From positions 124,001 to 188,000 of the forward strand of contig NZ_FTMB01000007.1 in assembly GCF_900155885.1 (NCBI RefSeq): 64,000 nucleotides of DNA, in the 5' to 3' direction. The notes under the pieces were generated by a model, which searched no databases, was not told where the DNA came from, and saw nothing but the letters and a program-made list of their open reading frames with translations. The position numbers were made by a program, and so were the translations under genes. Source of the DNA: Rhizobium sp. RU20A. Its GTDB lineage: Bacteria; Pseudomonadota; Alphaproteobacteria; Rhizobiales; Rhizobiaceae. Positions within the stretch are counted from its first letter, which is position 1. The number at the start of each line of letters is the position of its first letter. Below are positions 35,989 to 47,290 of the stretch, one piece after another.

Positions 35989-37221
35989 ATGACCGCTTTC
36001 AAGCGTTTCGGCGCGATCGCCGCTGCTGCCTATCTGTTTTCGTCCGCTGCCTTTGCCGGCGAGATCACCATCAATTCCGACCATTCCGACCCCGTGCCGA
36101 AGAAGGCCATGGAAGAGCTGATCGCTGACTTCCAGAAGGCCCATCCGGATATCACGGTGAAGTGGAACAACTTCGACCACGAGGGCTACAAGTCCGCCAT
36201 CCGCAACTTCCTGACGGCCGACGCGCCTGACGTCGCCGCCTGGTATGCGGGCAATCGCATGGAGCCCTTCGTCAAGGCCGGCCTCTTCGAGGACGTCACG
36301 GATGTCTGGACCAAGAACGGCCTCGACGACCAGCTGAAGTCGGCCGCGCCTTCGATGACCATCGACGGCAAGAAGTGGGGCGTGCCCTATACCTACTACC
36401 AGTGGGGCATCTACTACCGGAAGGACATTTTCGCGGAGAAGGGCATCCAGCCGCCGAAGACCTGGGCCGAGTTCCTCGCCGCCTGCAAGACGCTGAAGGA
36501 CGCCGGCATCACGCCCATCACCATCGGCACCAAGGCGCTGTGGCCGACGGGCGGCTGGTTCGACTATCTGAACCTTCGCGTCAACGGCTACGAGTTCCAC
36601 ATGGAGCTGACCTCCGGCAAGGTTCCCTACACCGATCCGCGCGTGAAGGCCGTGTTCGAGAAGTGGGCCGAACTGGTGACGCCGGGCTACTTCATCGCCA
36701 ACCACGCCGCCATCGACTGGCAGGACGCCATTCCGCAGATGGTGCAGGGCAAGGCCGCCATGTATCTGATGGGCAACTTCGCGGTTGCGACCATGAAGAG
36801 CGGCGGCCTGAAGGACGAGCAGATCGGCTTCCTGCAGTTCCCGGAAATCACCCCCGGCATTCCCTTCTCCGAGGAAGCGCCGACCGACACGTTCCACATC
36901 CCCTCGGGCGCGAAGAACAAGGAAGACGCCAAGACCTTCCTCGCCTATCTCGCCTCGCCGGAAGCGCAGTCGAAGATGAATGCGACGCTCGGCCAGCTAC
37001 CGGTCAACAACAAGGCCGAAAAGCCTGCCGATCCCTTCCTCCAGGCCGGGTTCGAGATGCTGTCGAACGCCCATGCGCTCGCCCAGTTCTATGACCGCGA
37101 CGCGCCTGCCGACATGGCCAAGGCCGGCATGGAAGGCTTCCAGGAATTCATGGTGAAGCCCGACAAGATCGACCAGATCCTTGCCCGGCTCGAGAAGGTG
37201 CGTGCCCGCGCCTACAAGTAA
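35989..37221 (+). CDS. CUT1-type ABC transporter sugar-binding protein
   Basis: A 410 aa periplasmic solute-binding protein (family 1, MalE-like). The Sec signal peptide is TAFKRFGAIAAAAYLFSSAAFA, with cleavage after AFA. The lobes show DVAAWYAGNRMEPFVKAGLFEDVTDVW, KKWGVPYTYYQWGIYYRKDIF and GKAAMYLMGNFAVATMK, typical of oligosaccharide binders rich in aromatic residues. GGAGG lies just before the ATG at 35989. It leads an operon with two permeases, an ATPase and two galactosidases, so alpha- and beta-galactosides are the expected cargo. Confidence 0.92.
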   Translation: MTAFKRFGAIAAAAYLFSSAAFAGEITINSDHSDPVPKKAMEELIADFQKAHPDITVKWNNFDHEGYKSAIRNFLTADAPDVAAWYAGNRMEPFVKAGLFEDVTDVWTKNGLDDQLKSAAPSMTIDGKKWGVPYTYYQWGIYYRKDIFAEKGIQPPKTWAEFLAACKTLKDAGITPITIGTKALWPTGGWFDYLNLRVNGYEFHMELTSGKVPYTDPRVKAVFEKWAELVTPGYFIANHAAIDWQDAIPQMVQGKAAMYLMGNFAVATMKSGGLKDEQIGFLQFPEITPGIPFSEEAPTDTFHIPSGAKNKEDAKTFLAYLASPEAQSKMNATLGQLPVNNKAEKPADPFLQAGFEMLSNAHALAQFYDRDAPADMAKAGMEGFQEFMVKPDKIDQILARLEKVRARAYK

Positions 37222-37348
37222 GCCCTCCTCCGCGGACCGGTCATCCCTGCCTTTCGCCGGGTGTCGGTCCGCTCCCTGAGGCTGGCTGCCGGAGAGGACA
37301 CGCCTCCGGCAGCCGGTTCGCCATCGCCCCTATTCAAGGACCGAGGAC

Positions 37349-38257
37349 ATGACCGCAACCGCCGCCCGCGCGCCCGGTTTCTGGAGGCGCAACCAGCAGA
37401 GGCTCACGCCCTGGCTCTTCATGGCGCCTGGCCTGTTGATGTTCGCCATCTACGTGCTGATCCCCATTTTCGAGTCGATCGCCATCTCCTTCTACGACTG
37501 GGACGGCCTCGGCGAGAAGGTCTTCATCGGCCTTAGCAACTATGTCGAGCTGATGGATGACGACACCTTCTATGTGGCGCTGAAGAACAATGTGCTCTGG
37601 CTCGTTCTCTACCTGCTGGCCATTCCGGCGGGGCTCGCCGTCGCGCTCTTCCTCAACCAAACGGTCACCGGCATCCGGCTCTACAAGTCGCTGTTCTTCT
37701 TTCCCTTCGTGATCAGCCAGGTCGTCGTCGGCCTCATCTTCACCTGGTTCTATGCGCCCGATTTCGGCCTGTTCTCGGCGCTCCTGAAATCGCTGACGGG
37801 GCAGGAGATCGCCATCCTCGCCGACGAGCGCTACGTCACCTACGGCATCATCCTTGCCGGCCTCTGGCCGCAGACGGCCTATTGCATGATCCTCTACCTG
37901 ACCGGCCTCAACAACATCAATCCGGAGCAGGTGGAAGCCGCCCGCATGGACGGCGCCAAGGGCCTGAAGCTGCTCTGGTACGTGATCCTGCCGCAGCTGG
38001 CGCCCGCCACCTTCATCGCGCTCGTCGTCACCGTCATCGGTTCGCTGCGCTCCTTCGACCTCGTCTCGATCATGACATCAGGCGGCCCCTACGGCTCCAG
38101 CCAGGTGCTCTCCTACTTCATGTACGAGCAGGCGCTGTCCGAATATGGCTTCCGCATGGGTTATGGCGCGGCCATCGCCGTGGTGCTGTTCCTGATCATG
38201 ATGGTCTTCATCTCCGTCTTCATCGTGCGGATGCTTTCGCAGGAAAGGAACGCCTGA
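37349..38257 (+). CDS. CUT1 ABC transporter permease (MalF/LacF-like)
   Basis: A 302 aa inner-membrane permease with six predicted helices, starting with WLFMAPGLLMFAIYVLIPIFESIAISFYDWDG. The ATPase-contact loop is EQVEAARMDGAKGLKLLWYVILPQLAPA (EAA motif), the standard coupling helix of CUT1 permeases. The last base of its stop codon is the first base of the next permease start, so translation is coupled. A 127-base gap after the binding protein allows differential expression of that gene. Probably forms a heterodimer with the next permease. Confidence 0.93.
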   Translation: MTATAARAPGFWRRNQQRLTPWLFMAPGLLMFAIYVLIPIFESIAISFYDWDGLGEKVFIGLSNYVELMDDDTFYVALKNNVLWLVLYLLAIPAGLAVALFLNQTVTGIRLYKSLFFFPFVISQVVVGLIFTWFYAPDFGLFSALLKSLTGQEIAILADERYVTYGIILAGLWPQTAYCMILYLTGLNNINPEQVEAARMDGAKGLKLLWYVILPQLAPATFIALVVTVIGSLRSFDLVSIMTSGGPYGSSQVLSYFMYEQALSEYGFRMGYGAAIAVVLFLIMMVFISVFIVRMLSQERNA

Positions 38258-39108
38258 TGTTCCCGACACCCATCCAGAAGGCCTCGCCGCTGACGCAGAA
38301 GGCCTATGTCATCCTGCTGCCGATCGCGCTCGTGCTGTGGCTGCTGCCGCTGATCGGCGTCGCCATCACCTCGGTGCGGCCGGCGTCGGATCTTGCTGCC
38401 GGCAATTATTTCGGCGTGCCCTCGGGCTTTGCCGGAGTCGACAACTACACGGCCGTCTTCCGGGATTCGCCGATCGGCCTCTATATCCTCAATTCCTTCA
38501 AGGTGACGATCCCGACCGTCATCGGTTCGGTGGCGCTCGCCTCGCTGATGGGCTTTGCGCTGTCGGTCTACAAGTTCCGCGGCAATCTCATCGTCTTCTT
38601 CATGTTCGTGGCCGGCAACTTCATCCCGTTCCAGATCCTCATGGTGCCGGTGCGCGACTTCACGCTGAAGGCCGGGCTCTACGACACCACGCTCGGTCTC
38701 GTGCTCTTCCACATCGCCTTCCAGACCGGCTTCTGCACGCTCTTCATGCGCAATTTCATCCGCGGCCTGCCCTTCTCGCTGATCGAGGCGGCGCGGGTGG
38801 AGGGTGTTTCTGAGTGGAAGATCTTCGTCCACGTCGTGCTGCCGCTGATGCGCCCTGCGATTGCCGCGCTCTCCGTGCTCGTCTTCACCTTCGTGTGGAA
38901 CGACTACTTCTGGGCGACCGTGCTGGTGCAGGGCAGTCACGCCATGCCGGTGACGGCCGGCCTCTATTCGCTCAACGGCCAGTGGGTCGCCGCCTGGCAC
39001 CTCGTTTCTGCCGGCGCCATCGTCGCGGCCCTGCCACCGGTCGCCATGTTCTTCCTCATGCAGCGGCATTTCATCGCCGGCCTGACCCTTGGAGCCACCA
39101 AAGGATGA
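38257..39108 (+). CDS. CUT1 ABC transporter permease (MalG/LacG-like)
   Basis: A 283 aa inner-membrane permease, second half of the channel. The coupling motif is LIEAARVEGVSEWKIFVHVVLPLMRPAI, and the C-terminal [41 protein letters not shown] is typical of MalG-type subunits. The start overlaps the preceding stop by one base (TGATG), and the end overlaps the alpha-galactosidase start (ATGA). Partner of the upstream permease in a galactoside importer. Confidence 0.93.
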   Translation: MFPTPIQKASPLTQKAYVILLPIALVLWLLPLIGVAITSVRPASDLAAGNYFGVPSGFAGVDNYTAVFRDSPIGLYILNSFKVTIPTVIGSVALASLMGFALSVYKFRGNLIVFFMFVAGNFIPFQILMVPVRDFTLKAGLYDTTLGLVLFHIAFQTGFCTLFMRNFIRGLPFSLIEAARVEGVSEWKIFVHVVLPLMRPAIAALSVLVFTFVWNDYFWATVLVQGSHAMPVTAGLYSLNGQWVAAWHLVSAGAIVAALPPVAMFFLMQRHFIAGLTLGATKG

Positions 39109-41205
39109 CATCCCGCCTTCTGACCATCGGCAGCGAGGCCTTCTCGCTTAGCCTCTCCCTGCCCGAGACCGGCATGCCCGAGATCGTCAGCCTCGGCCGC
39201 GCGCTGAGCGACGACGACACGCTGACCCACCTCGACCGCTCCAGCCGCATCAACGGGATGGATGCGGCCGTGCCGAACGCCGTGCTTTTGCCGACCGGGG
39301 GCCTTGGCTTCTTCGGCTGGCCGGCGATCACCGGCCACCGCGACGGGCGCGACTTCACCCTCGCCTTCGCCGGCTGGACGGTGAGCGAAGACGAAGGCGC
39401 AACGCGCCTCACCGCCACCGACACCGTCGCCGCGATCCGGCTGGAGATCACGCTGGCTGCAAAGCCCGGCGACGTGATCACTGTGTCGAGCCGCCTCACC
39501 AATCTCGGCGAAGCGCCCTACCAGCTCGATCGCCTTGCTGCCGCCTCGTTCCTCGCCCCGGAGGATCCGGCGACGCTGACCACCTTCACCGGCATGTGGG
39601 GGCGCGAATTCCAGCTGCGGCAAGAGCTGCTCGGCACCGGGCTCTGGCTTCAGGAAAGCCGACGCGGTCGCACCTCCCACGACCGCTACCCCACCCTCTT
39701 CCTCTCCGGTGCGCGGGGCGGGATCGCCGTCACGCTCGGCTGGAGCGGCAATCATTTCACCGCCATCGACCGTCTCGATGACGGCCGCCGCCTCGTGCAT
39801 GTCGGTGAACTCTTCGAGCCCGGCGAGATGCGCCTTGCGCCCGGCGAGAGCTATCAGAGCCCGATCGCCTATGTCGCGGCCGACAGCGCCAGCCTGCACA
39901 CCTTCGTGCGCGCCGAGCTGATCGACTGGCCGGGCGGCGCCATGCGGTCGCGGCCGGTGACGCTGAACACCTGGGAAGGCAATTACTTCGACCATGATCT
40001 CACGGCCCTGAAGGCGCAGGCGAGCGCCGCCGCCGCCCTCGGCATCGAGCGCTTCGTGCTCGACGACGGCTGGTTTGGCCGGCGGGACGACGACACGACC
40101 TCGCTCGGCGACTGGGATGTCGATCCGCGCAAATACCCGGATGGTCTCGGCCCCCTCATCGACCACGTCGTGTCCCTCGGCATGGAATTCGGCATCTGGT
40201 TCGAGCCGGAGATGGTGAACGCCTCCTCCGACCTCTTCCGCGCCCATCCCGACTGGGCGTTGCAGGTTGCCGGGCGCCCGCTTCTGCCCTCGCGCAACCA
40301 GCTCGTGCTCGATCTCGCGCGGCCCGAGGTCTCGGACTATCTCTTCGCCAAGATCGACGCCGTGCTGTCGGCCCATCCGGTCGCCTACATCAAATGGGAC
40401 ATGAACCGCGACCTGACGCATGTCGGCGGTGCCGACGGGCGCGCCGCCACGGCCCGGCAGACGCGCGCCGTCTATGCGCTGATGGACCGCATCCGTGCCG
40501 CCCATCCCAAGGTCGAGATCGAAAGCTGCGCGTCGGGCGGCGGCCGTATCGATTTCGGCGCGCTCGCCCGCACCCACCGCGTCTGGACCTCCGACTGCAC
40601 CGATGCGCTGGAGCGGCTGGAAATCCAGCGCGGCGCGAGCCGCCTTCTGCCGCCGGAGCTGCTCGGCGCCCATGTCTCGGCCTCGCCGAACCACCAGACA
40701 GGCCGGATGCTGAGCCTCGACTTCCGCGCCCTCGTGGCGCTCGCCTATCACTTCGGCGTGGAACTGAACCCGCTGGAGATGACAGAGGCAGAACGGGCGA
40801 CGCTCGGCACCTACGTCGCTGCCCACAAGCGGCTGCGGCCGCTGCTGCATGAGGCGGGCGCGAACTTCATGCTGGAGCCGGTGGATGGGCGCTATGCTTG
40901 GGGCGCGGCCGGTGCGGAGCGGATCGCGCTCTTCGTGGCGCAGGGACCGCAGATGGTGGCGGAACAGCCCGCACCGCTGAGGCTTCCTGCCGATCTCGCC
41001 CGCTTTGGCGGTCGCTGGCGCATCGCGCAAATCCTGCCGGAAAGGCCGGAGTTCATCCGTACGTCAGCGGCGCAGGAGAGGCTCCTTGCCGGCGACGTTA
41101 CCTTCACCCTTGCCAGCGCCGTCTCCGCAGGCCTGCCGTTGCCCATGCTGCGGCCGGAAAGCGCGCTGCTGATCGAACTGGAACCGGTCTCGGGAGGGCC
41201 GAACC

Positions 41206-41213
<8 letters not shown>
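39105..41213 (+). CDS. Alpha-galactosidase, glycoside hydrolase family 36
   Basis: A 702 aa enzyme that releases terminal alpha-galactose from melibiose, raffinose and related sugars. The N-terminal beta-sandwich is followed by a TIM barrel containing [43 protein letters not shown] (nucleophile Asp) and [12 protein letters not shown] (acid/base Asp), then [12 protein letters not shown], all GH36 hallmarks. No signal peptide, so hydrolysis is cytoplasmic after uptake. It is coupled to the permease upstream and overlaps the ATPase gene by eight bases, so it is firmly part of the operon. Confidence 0.95.
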
Positions 41214-42299
<1,086 letters not shown>

Positions 42300-42300
<1 letters not shown>

Positions 42301-44234
42301 TGCTGGGCGTTTGCTACTATCCCGAACACTGGAGCGAGGCGCGCTGGGAAACGGATGCCAGGCGCATGCGCGCGCTCGGCATTTCCCATGTGCGCATCGG
42401 CGAATTCGCCTGGTCGCGGCTGGAGCCGCAGCGCGACCGCTTCGATTTTGCCTGGCTCGACCGCGCCATGGACGTGCTGCATGCGGCGGGTCTCAAGGTC
42501 GTGCTCGGCACGCCGACGGCGACGCCGCCGAAATGGCTGGTCGATGCCCATCCCGATATCCTGCCCTATGACGAGCATGGCCGCGTGCGCGGCTTCGGCT
42601 CGCGCCGCCACTACACGTTTTCGTCCGCGACCTGGCACCGCGAAAGCGCCCGCATCGTGGAGATCATCGCCAGGCGGTACGGCGCGCATCCCGGCCTCGT
42701 CGGCTGGCAGACGGACAATGAATATGGCTGCCACGACACGACGCTCTCCTGGGGGCCGGAGGATCTGAAGGCCTTCAAGCGCTGGCTTCGGCTGCGCTAC
42801 CAGTCGCCCGACCAGCTGAATGCGGCCTGGGGCACGGTCTTCTGGTCGATGGAACTCGACAGCTTCGACGACGTCGCCCTGCCAATGCTGACGGTAACGG
42901 AGCCGAACCCGGCGACCCGCCTCGATTTCTGGCGCTTCCATTCCGATCAGGTCGCGGCCTATGACCGGATGCAGGTCGAGATCATCCGCCGCCACTCGCC
43001 GGACCGCTTCGTCACCCACAACTTCATGGGTTTCGTCACCGATTTCGATCATTTCCAGGTCGGCGACAATCTCGACCTCGCCTCCTGGGATAGCTACCCG
43101 ATCGGCTTCGTGGAGAAGTTTCCCTTCTCAGAGGCCGAGCGCACCCGCTGGGCCGAGACCTCGCACCCCGACATTGCGCCCTACCACCACGACCTCTACC
43201 GCGCCGTCGGCCGCGGGCGGTTCTGGGTGATGGAGCAGCAGCCGGGGCCGGTGAACTGGGCGCCGTGGAACCCGGTGCCGAAGCCCGGCATGGTGCGGCT
43301 GTGGACCTGGGAGGCGCTGGCGCACGGCGCCGAGGTCGTCAGCTATTTCCGCTGGCGGCAGGCGCCATTCGCGCAGGAGCAGATGCATGCCGGCCTCAAC
43401 CTGCCGGGCCTTGACGAACTCTCGCCCGGCGGCCGCGAGGCCGAGAAGACCGGGCGCGAGATCGCCGCCCTCGGGCCGCTACCGGCCAACGGCCCGGCCC
43501 GCGTCGCGCTCGTCTACGACTACCAGAGCTACTGGGCGACGATGATCCAGCCGCAGGGCAAGGACTTCCGCTTCGAGGAACTTTGCTTCCGCTGGTACGA
43601 GGCGCTGCGCCGCCTCGGCCTCGACATCGATTTCGTGCGCCCCGGCGATGATCTCTCCGCTTACGCTCTCGTCGTCGTGCCCACCATGACGGAGGTGACG
43701 CCGGATGCCGAGCGGGCGCTGGCGTCCGCCACCGGTACCGTGCTGATCGGCCCGCGCAGCGGCTCGCGCACCCGCGATTTCGCTATTCCCGACAATCTGC
43801 CGCCCGGCCCGCTCGCGGCGCTCACCGGCGTTCGCGTCATCGAGGTCGCGACGTTGCGGCCGGGCCTCTCCGATGCGGTGACGGGGTCCGTTTCCGGCGC
43901 CGCCGTACGCTGGCGCGAGCATGTCGAGGCGACGGCCGAGACGCTTGCGCGCTTCGAGAACGGCGATCCCGCGCTGGTCCGGTCCGGCAACCGCCTTTAC
44001 CTTGCCTGCTGGCCGGACGAGGCGCTGCTCGGCGCGACGATGGCCCTGGCGGCCGAGGCTGCGGGACTTGCGACGATGCCGGTACCGGACTTCATCCGCC
44101 TGCGCCGGCGCGGCAACCTCACCTTCGCCTTCAACTACGGTACGCAAGACTGGCCGCTGCCGGAAGGCGCCGAAACCGTGCTCGGCACCTCGCCGCTGAA
44201 GCCGCAGGACGTGGCAGTTTTTCGGGGCCTGTGA
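42300..44234 (+). CDS. Beta-galactosidase, glycoside hydrolase family 42
   Basis: A 644 aa cytoplasmic enzyme hydrolysing terminal beta-galactosides. It starts MLGVCYYPEHWSEARW, a GH42 hallmark. The acid/base Glu is in GWQTDNEYGCHD and the nucleophile Glu in FWVMEQQPGPVNWAPWN. The middle alpha/beta trimerisation domain (RVALVYDYQSYWA) and a C-terminal beta domain follow. The TAATG overlap with the ATPase gene shows coupling. With the GH36 enzyme in the same transcript, both anomers of galactoside can be processed. Followed by a stable hairpin at 44245-44267. Confidence 0.95.
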
Positions 44235-44244
44235 TGGAACGATG

Positions 44245-44267
44245 GATGACGGGCCTTGTCCGTCATC
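44245..44267 (+). terminator. Hairpin at the end of the galactoside operon
   Basis: GATGACGG (44245-44252) and CCGTCATC (44260-44267) form a perfect 8-base stem with a seven-base loop eleven bases after the GH42 stop. There is no adjacent T-run, so it is either a 3' stabilising structure or a rho-assisted end. Confidence 0.45.
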
Positions 44268-44380
44268 GGATGGTCCCGTTTGCCGGCCGCGATCATGGCC
44301 TCGGCGGTATCCGGTGAGGCGACCGCAACCGGCGAAGGCCGCCCTGATCGCGTCCATTCGTCTTTTCGCGCATAGGTGTT

Positions 44381-44415
44381 GGAGCACATATCTGATGGAA
44401 TGCGATCGGTGCTCC
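44381..44415. promoter_or_regulatory. Inverted repeat upstream of the MalT-like regulator
   Basis: GGAGCAC (44381-44387) and GTGCTCC (44409-44415) form a perfect 7-base inverted repeat separated by 21 AT-richer bases, 75-110 bases before the regulator start. It could be an operator or a leader hairpin. Nothing else is recognised in the 255-base gap. Confidence 0.3.
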
Positions 44416-44489
44416 AGGCAGTTCTGTTTGAATCATAATCTGGTCGATCCTCGTTTCATTCCGGTCCGATTATGCTCTAAGACATCCCC

Positions 44490-47177
44490 ATGCACACGTC
44501 GCACCGCAAGCAGATCCGGTTCAGGCCGCCGCTCGATGAGGGAAAGATCGCGCGGCGTGCATTGCTGGAGACCTTGTCACAGACGCGACTGCGGCGCCTG
44601 AACCTCATCGTCGCGCCGGCCGGCTACGGCAAGACCTCGCTTGCGGCGCAGTGGTACGCGCATCTGGCGCAAGCGGGGCTGACGGTGCTGTGGGTCTCGC
44701 TCGATCCCGATGACAATGACCAGACGGGATTTCTTCTGGCGCTGATCGAAATGCTTGACGCGGTGACGACGGACGCGGCGGTGGAGTCCGATCGCGGATC
44801 TCTGTCGGTCGCCACGATGCTTGCCGTTCTTGTGACCCGGCTGGAGCGCCTGCCCGGCCCTGTCGCTCTCTTCATCGACGATTACCACCTCGCGCAGACC
44901 GATGCGAACGAGAGTGTGCTGGCGCGGCTTCTGGCCCGGCCCGAGCTTTCGCATATCAAATTCATCATCGTTTCGCGCAGTGCGCCGCATCTGCCACGGT
45001 CCGCTCTCAGACTTGTCGATGAATTCCGGCAGATCGGGGTCGCCGAGCTCGCCTTTTCCGATGGGGAGGCTGAGGCGCTGTTTGCGGGCAGCGGGGCGCG
45101 GCTCAACGGCGAGGACCTCATCGAACTCAACCGCCGCGCCGAAGGCTGGGCCGTGGCGCTGCAGATGATGCGGCTTCTGGTCGAGGACGATGGCGCCGAT
45201 GGCAGGTCCATTCTCGAAGCTTTCGACGGTCATAACGAGGACATGGGCCGCTACCTCGCCGAACAGGCCTTTTCCGGCCTGCCCGAAGCGCTGCGCCGCC
45301 TGCTCATGGAAACCGCCTGCCTGCCGGCCATCAGCCGGGATCTTGTCGCCGCCGTTTGCGACTTTGACACGGCAGACGCCTTCGGCATGCTGCGCGATTC
45401 CGCGCTGCCCTTCGCCGTACTGGATCGTGACGGCCACTGGATGCGCTGCCATCCCGTGTTCAATGCCTATCTGCGCGAGGCGGCGGAACAGGCCGGGCGG
45501 CCGGCGCGCGAGCGGCTGGTTCGGGCCGCGCGCTGGTTCGAAAAGGAGGGCGATCTTCTTTCCGCCGTGGACCATGCCTTCCTTGCCGGCGCCGCCGCGC
45601 TGGCCGCCGAGATCATTGAGGCCGGCGGCGGCTGGCAGCGGGTCTACATGACGAAGCGTGGCGGGCCGGGCCTGTTTCGCCGGCTGGCAGACATGGCCGA
45701 AGAGGTCGATCTGCAGCGCTACCCGCTGACGACCCTCGGCCTTGCGGTCGTCAGCGCCAAGACCGGCCAGTTGGATGCGGCCGATCACTATATGGCACTG
45801 GCACGCAAGACGCCTGATGTCGGGAATGAAGGGGTGGCCCAGGCGCTGCGCGTGATCGGTGTTCTCCTGGCGCTTTACACCGACCGCTGGGTGAGCGCCG
45901 CCGAACTTGCCGCGCTGGAGGCCGATCTCCTGCGGGAGGGCGGGTTGACGCTCGTGCATCGCGGTCTGTCGCTCAACATGCTCTCCTACAATTTCCTGAT
46001 CCGCTCCGACCTCGAGCGTGCCCAGCATTACGGGCGGCTCGCCATGCAGACCTTTCGCGACGGTGGGGCGGAATTCGGGGCAATCCACCTTTACCTTCAT
46101 GTCGGGCAGGCCGCATATTTCGACGGCGACGTGATCTCCGCACAGGAGTGTTATGACGCCCTCGCTGACGAGGCCGTGCGGCTCATGGGCCGGGGAAGCG
46201 ACCTCGACGCCATGGCGAATGTTCTCAAGGCAGAGCTGCTGACCGCAAGGGGGAATATTCCGGCCGCGGAGGCGCTGCTGAACTGGGCCCTGCCCCATGT
46301 GGAACGCCACGATGCCTGGCATGATCTCCTGGCGGCCGGCTTTACCGCCCAACAGCGCATGCTGCGGCTAAAAGGCGACATCATCGCTGCCCATGAGGCC
46401 ATGGATCGTGCCCGCGCCGTCGCGCGCCGCCGGGGGTTCGACCGCCTGACGCGATTAATCGATGCCGAACGGGCAGGCCTGCTGCTTGTCACTGGTGACC
46501 TTGAGGAGGCGGTGCGGTTTGCGGAAGCCAACGGGCTGGGGGCGCGGTTTGCCGGCGACGGACCAGCCAACGATCTTTCGATCCGCCTGCGGGGGGGTGT
46601 CCCGGCGCTCCTGTGGACGCGTATCCACCTTGAGACCGGCGATCTCCTGAAATCACGCGCGACCTTCACCCGGCTGATCACCCAGCAGAGGCAGAAGCCC
46701 CATGCGGTCCGTGCTATGGAACTTGATCTCGTCGATATCCGCCTCTCGCTGGCGGAGGGGCGGAGCGTGGCGGCGGCGGAGAGGCTCTGCGACCTGCTGC
46801 TGACGCAACCGCTGGCCGATTACCGTGCCCTGGTGACGCTGGAGGGCCAGGCTTTCATCGCAGGCTTGACAGCGCTGGCGCGCGATCACGATCTGCCGGA
46901 CCTGATCCGCAAACGGCTGGACCTGGTGCTTGCCGATACCCTGGATGGCAGCGGCGCTGCGGGTACCGGTGCCCCGTCAGCCAGCGCACTGACGGATCGC
47001 GAAGAGGCGGTCATGCGCCTTCTCAGCGAAGGGCTCGCCAACAAGGAGATCGGCCGCCGGCTGTCGCTGAGCGACAACACGGTGAAGTTTCACCTGCGCA
47101 ACATCTTCGCCAAGCTGAAAGTCACAACCCGCACCGCGGCGGTCAGCGCGGCGCGCCAGTCCGGCATCCTTGCCTGA
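44490..47177 (+). CDS. MalT-like ATP-dependent LuxR-family regulator (LAL/STAND)
   Basis: An 895 aa regulator of the MalT class. The N-terminal STAND ATPase has Walker A APAGYGKTS (residues 42-50) and a Walker B-like PVALFIDDYHLA. A long helical TPR-like sensor region fills the middle. The last 60 residues are a LuxR-type helix-turn-helix (LTDREEAVMRLLSEGLANKEIGRRLSLSDNTVKFHLRNIFAKL). Such proteins oligomerise with ATP and an inducer to activate transcription. The lux-box-like palindrome directly downstream, before hyuB, suggests that it controls the hydantoinase/ABC operon. There is no strong ribosome site in front of the chosen ATG. Confidence 0.9.
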   Translation: MHTSHRKQIRFRPPLDEGKIARRALLETLSQTRLRRLNLIVAPAGYGKTSLAAQWYAHLAQAGLTVLWVSLDPDDNDQTGFLLALIEMLDAVTTDAAVESDRGSLSVATMLAVLVTRLERLPGPVALFIDDYHLAQTDANESVLARLLARPELSHIKFIIVSRSAPHLPRSALRLVDEFRQIGVAELAFSDGEAEALFAGSGARLNGEDLIELNRRAEGWAVALQMMRLLVEDDGADGRSILEAFDGHNEDMGRYLAEQAFSGLPEALRRLLMETACLPAISRDLVAAVCDFDTADAFGMLRDSALPFAVLDRDGHWMRCHPVFNAYLREAAEQAGRPARERLVRAARWFEKEGDLLSAVDHAFLAGAAALAAEIIEAGGGWQRVYMTKRGGPGLFRRLADMAEEVDLQRYPLTTLGLAVVSAKTGQLDAADHYMALARKTPDVGNEGVAQALRVIGVLLALYTDRWVSAAELAALEADLLREGGLTLVHRGLSLNMLSYNFLIRSDLERAQHYGRLAMQTFRDGGAEFGAIHLYLHVGQAAYFDGDVISAQECYDALADEAVRLMGRGSDLDAMANVLKAELLTARGNIPAAEALLNWALPHVERHDAWHDLLAAGFTAQQRMLRLKGDIIAAHEAMDRARAVARRRGFDRLTRLIDAERAGLLLVTGDLEEAVRFAEANGLGARFAGDGPANDLSIRLRGGVPALLWTRIHLETGDLLKSRATFTRLITQQRQKPHAVRAMELDLVDIRLSLAEGRSVAAAERLCDLLLTQPLADYRALVTLEGQAFIAGLTALARDHDLPDLIRKRLDLVLADTLDGSGAAGTGAPSASALTDREEAVMRLLSEGLANKEIGRRLSLSDNTVKFHLRNIFAKLKVTTRTAAVSAARQSGILA

Positions 47178-47183
47178 GGAGAG

Positions 47184-47205
47184 ACCTACCCGATCGGGTA
47201 GGTCA
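47184..47205. promoter_or_regulatory. Lux-box-like 22-base perfect palindrome upstream of hyuB
   Basis: The 20-base core ACCTACCCGATCGGGTAGGT (47185-47204), extended by G and C to 22 bases, is a perfect palindrome. It has the ACCT...AGGT ends and GATC centre typical of sites for LuxR-type helix-turn-helix proteins. It begins six bases after the MalT-like regulator stop and lies 86-107 bases before the hyuB start. It could alternatively be a terminator stem, but no T-run follows. Confidence 0.6.
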
Positions 47206-47290
47206 TGGGACGCCCCATCCCACCCATCTGGTCAGCTTCACCCCCCACCGATCTCGCCGCATAGTGCCCCTATAAAAAGAGGGGTAATGC

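Noticed and set aside
38964-41030. Minus-strand open frame of 688 codons opposite the GH36 gene
   Set aside because: The plus strand carries all GH36 motifs and operon overlaps; the antisense frame has no signal of its own.
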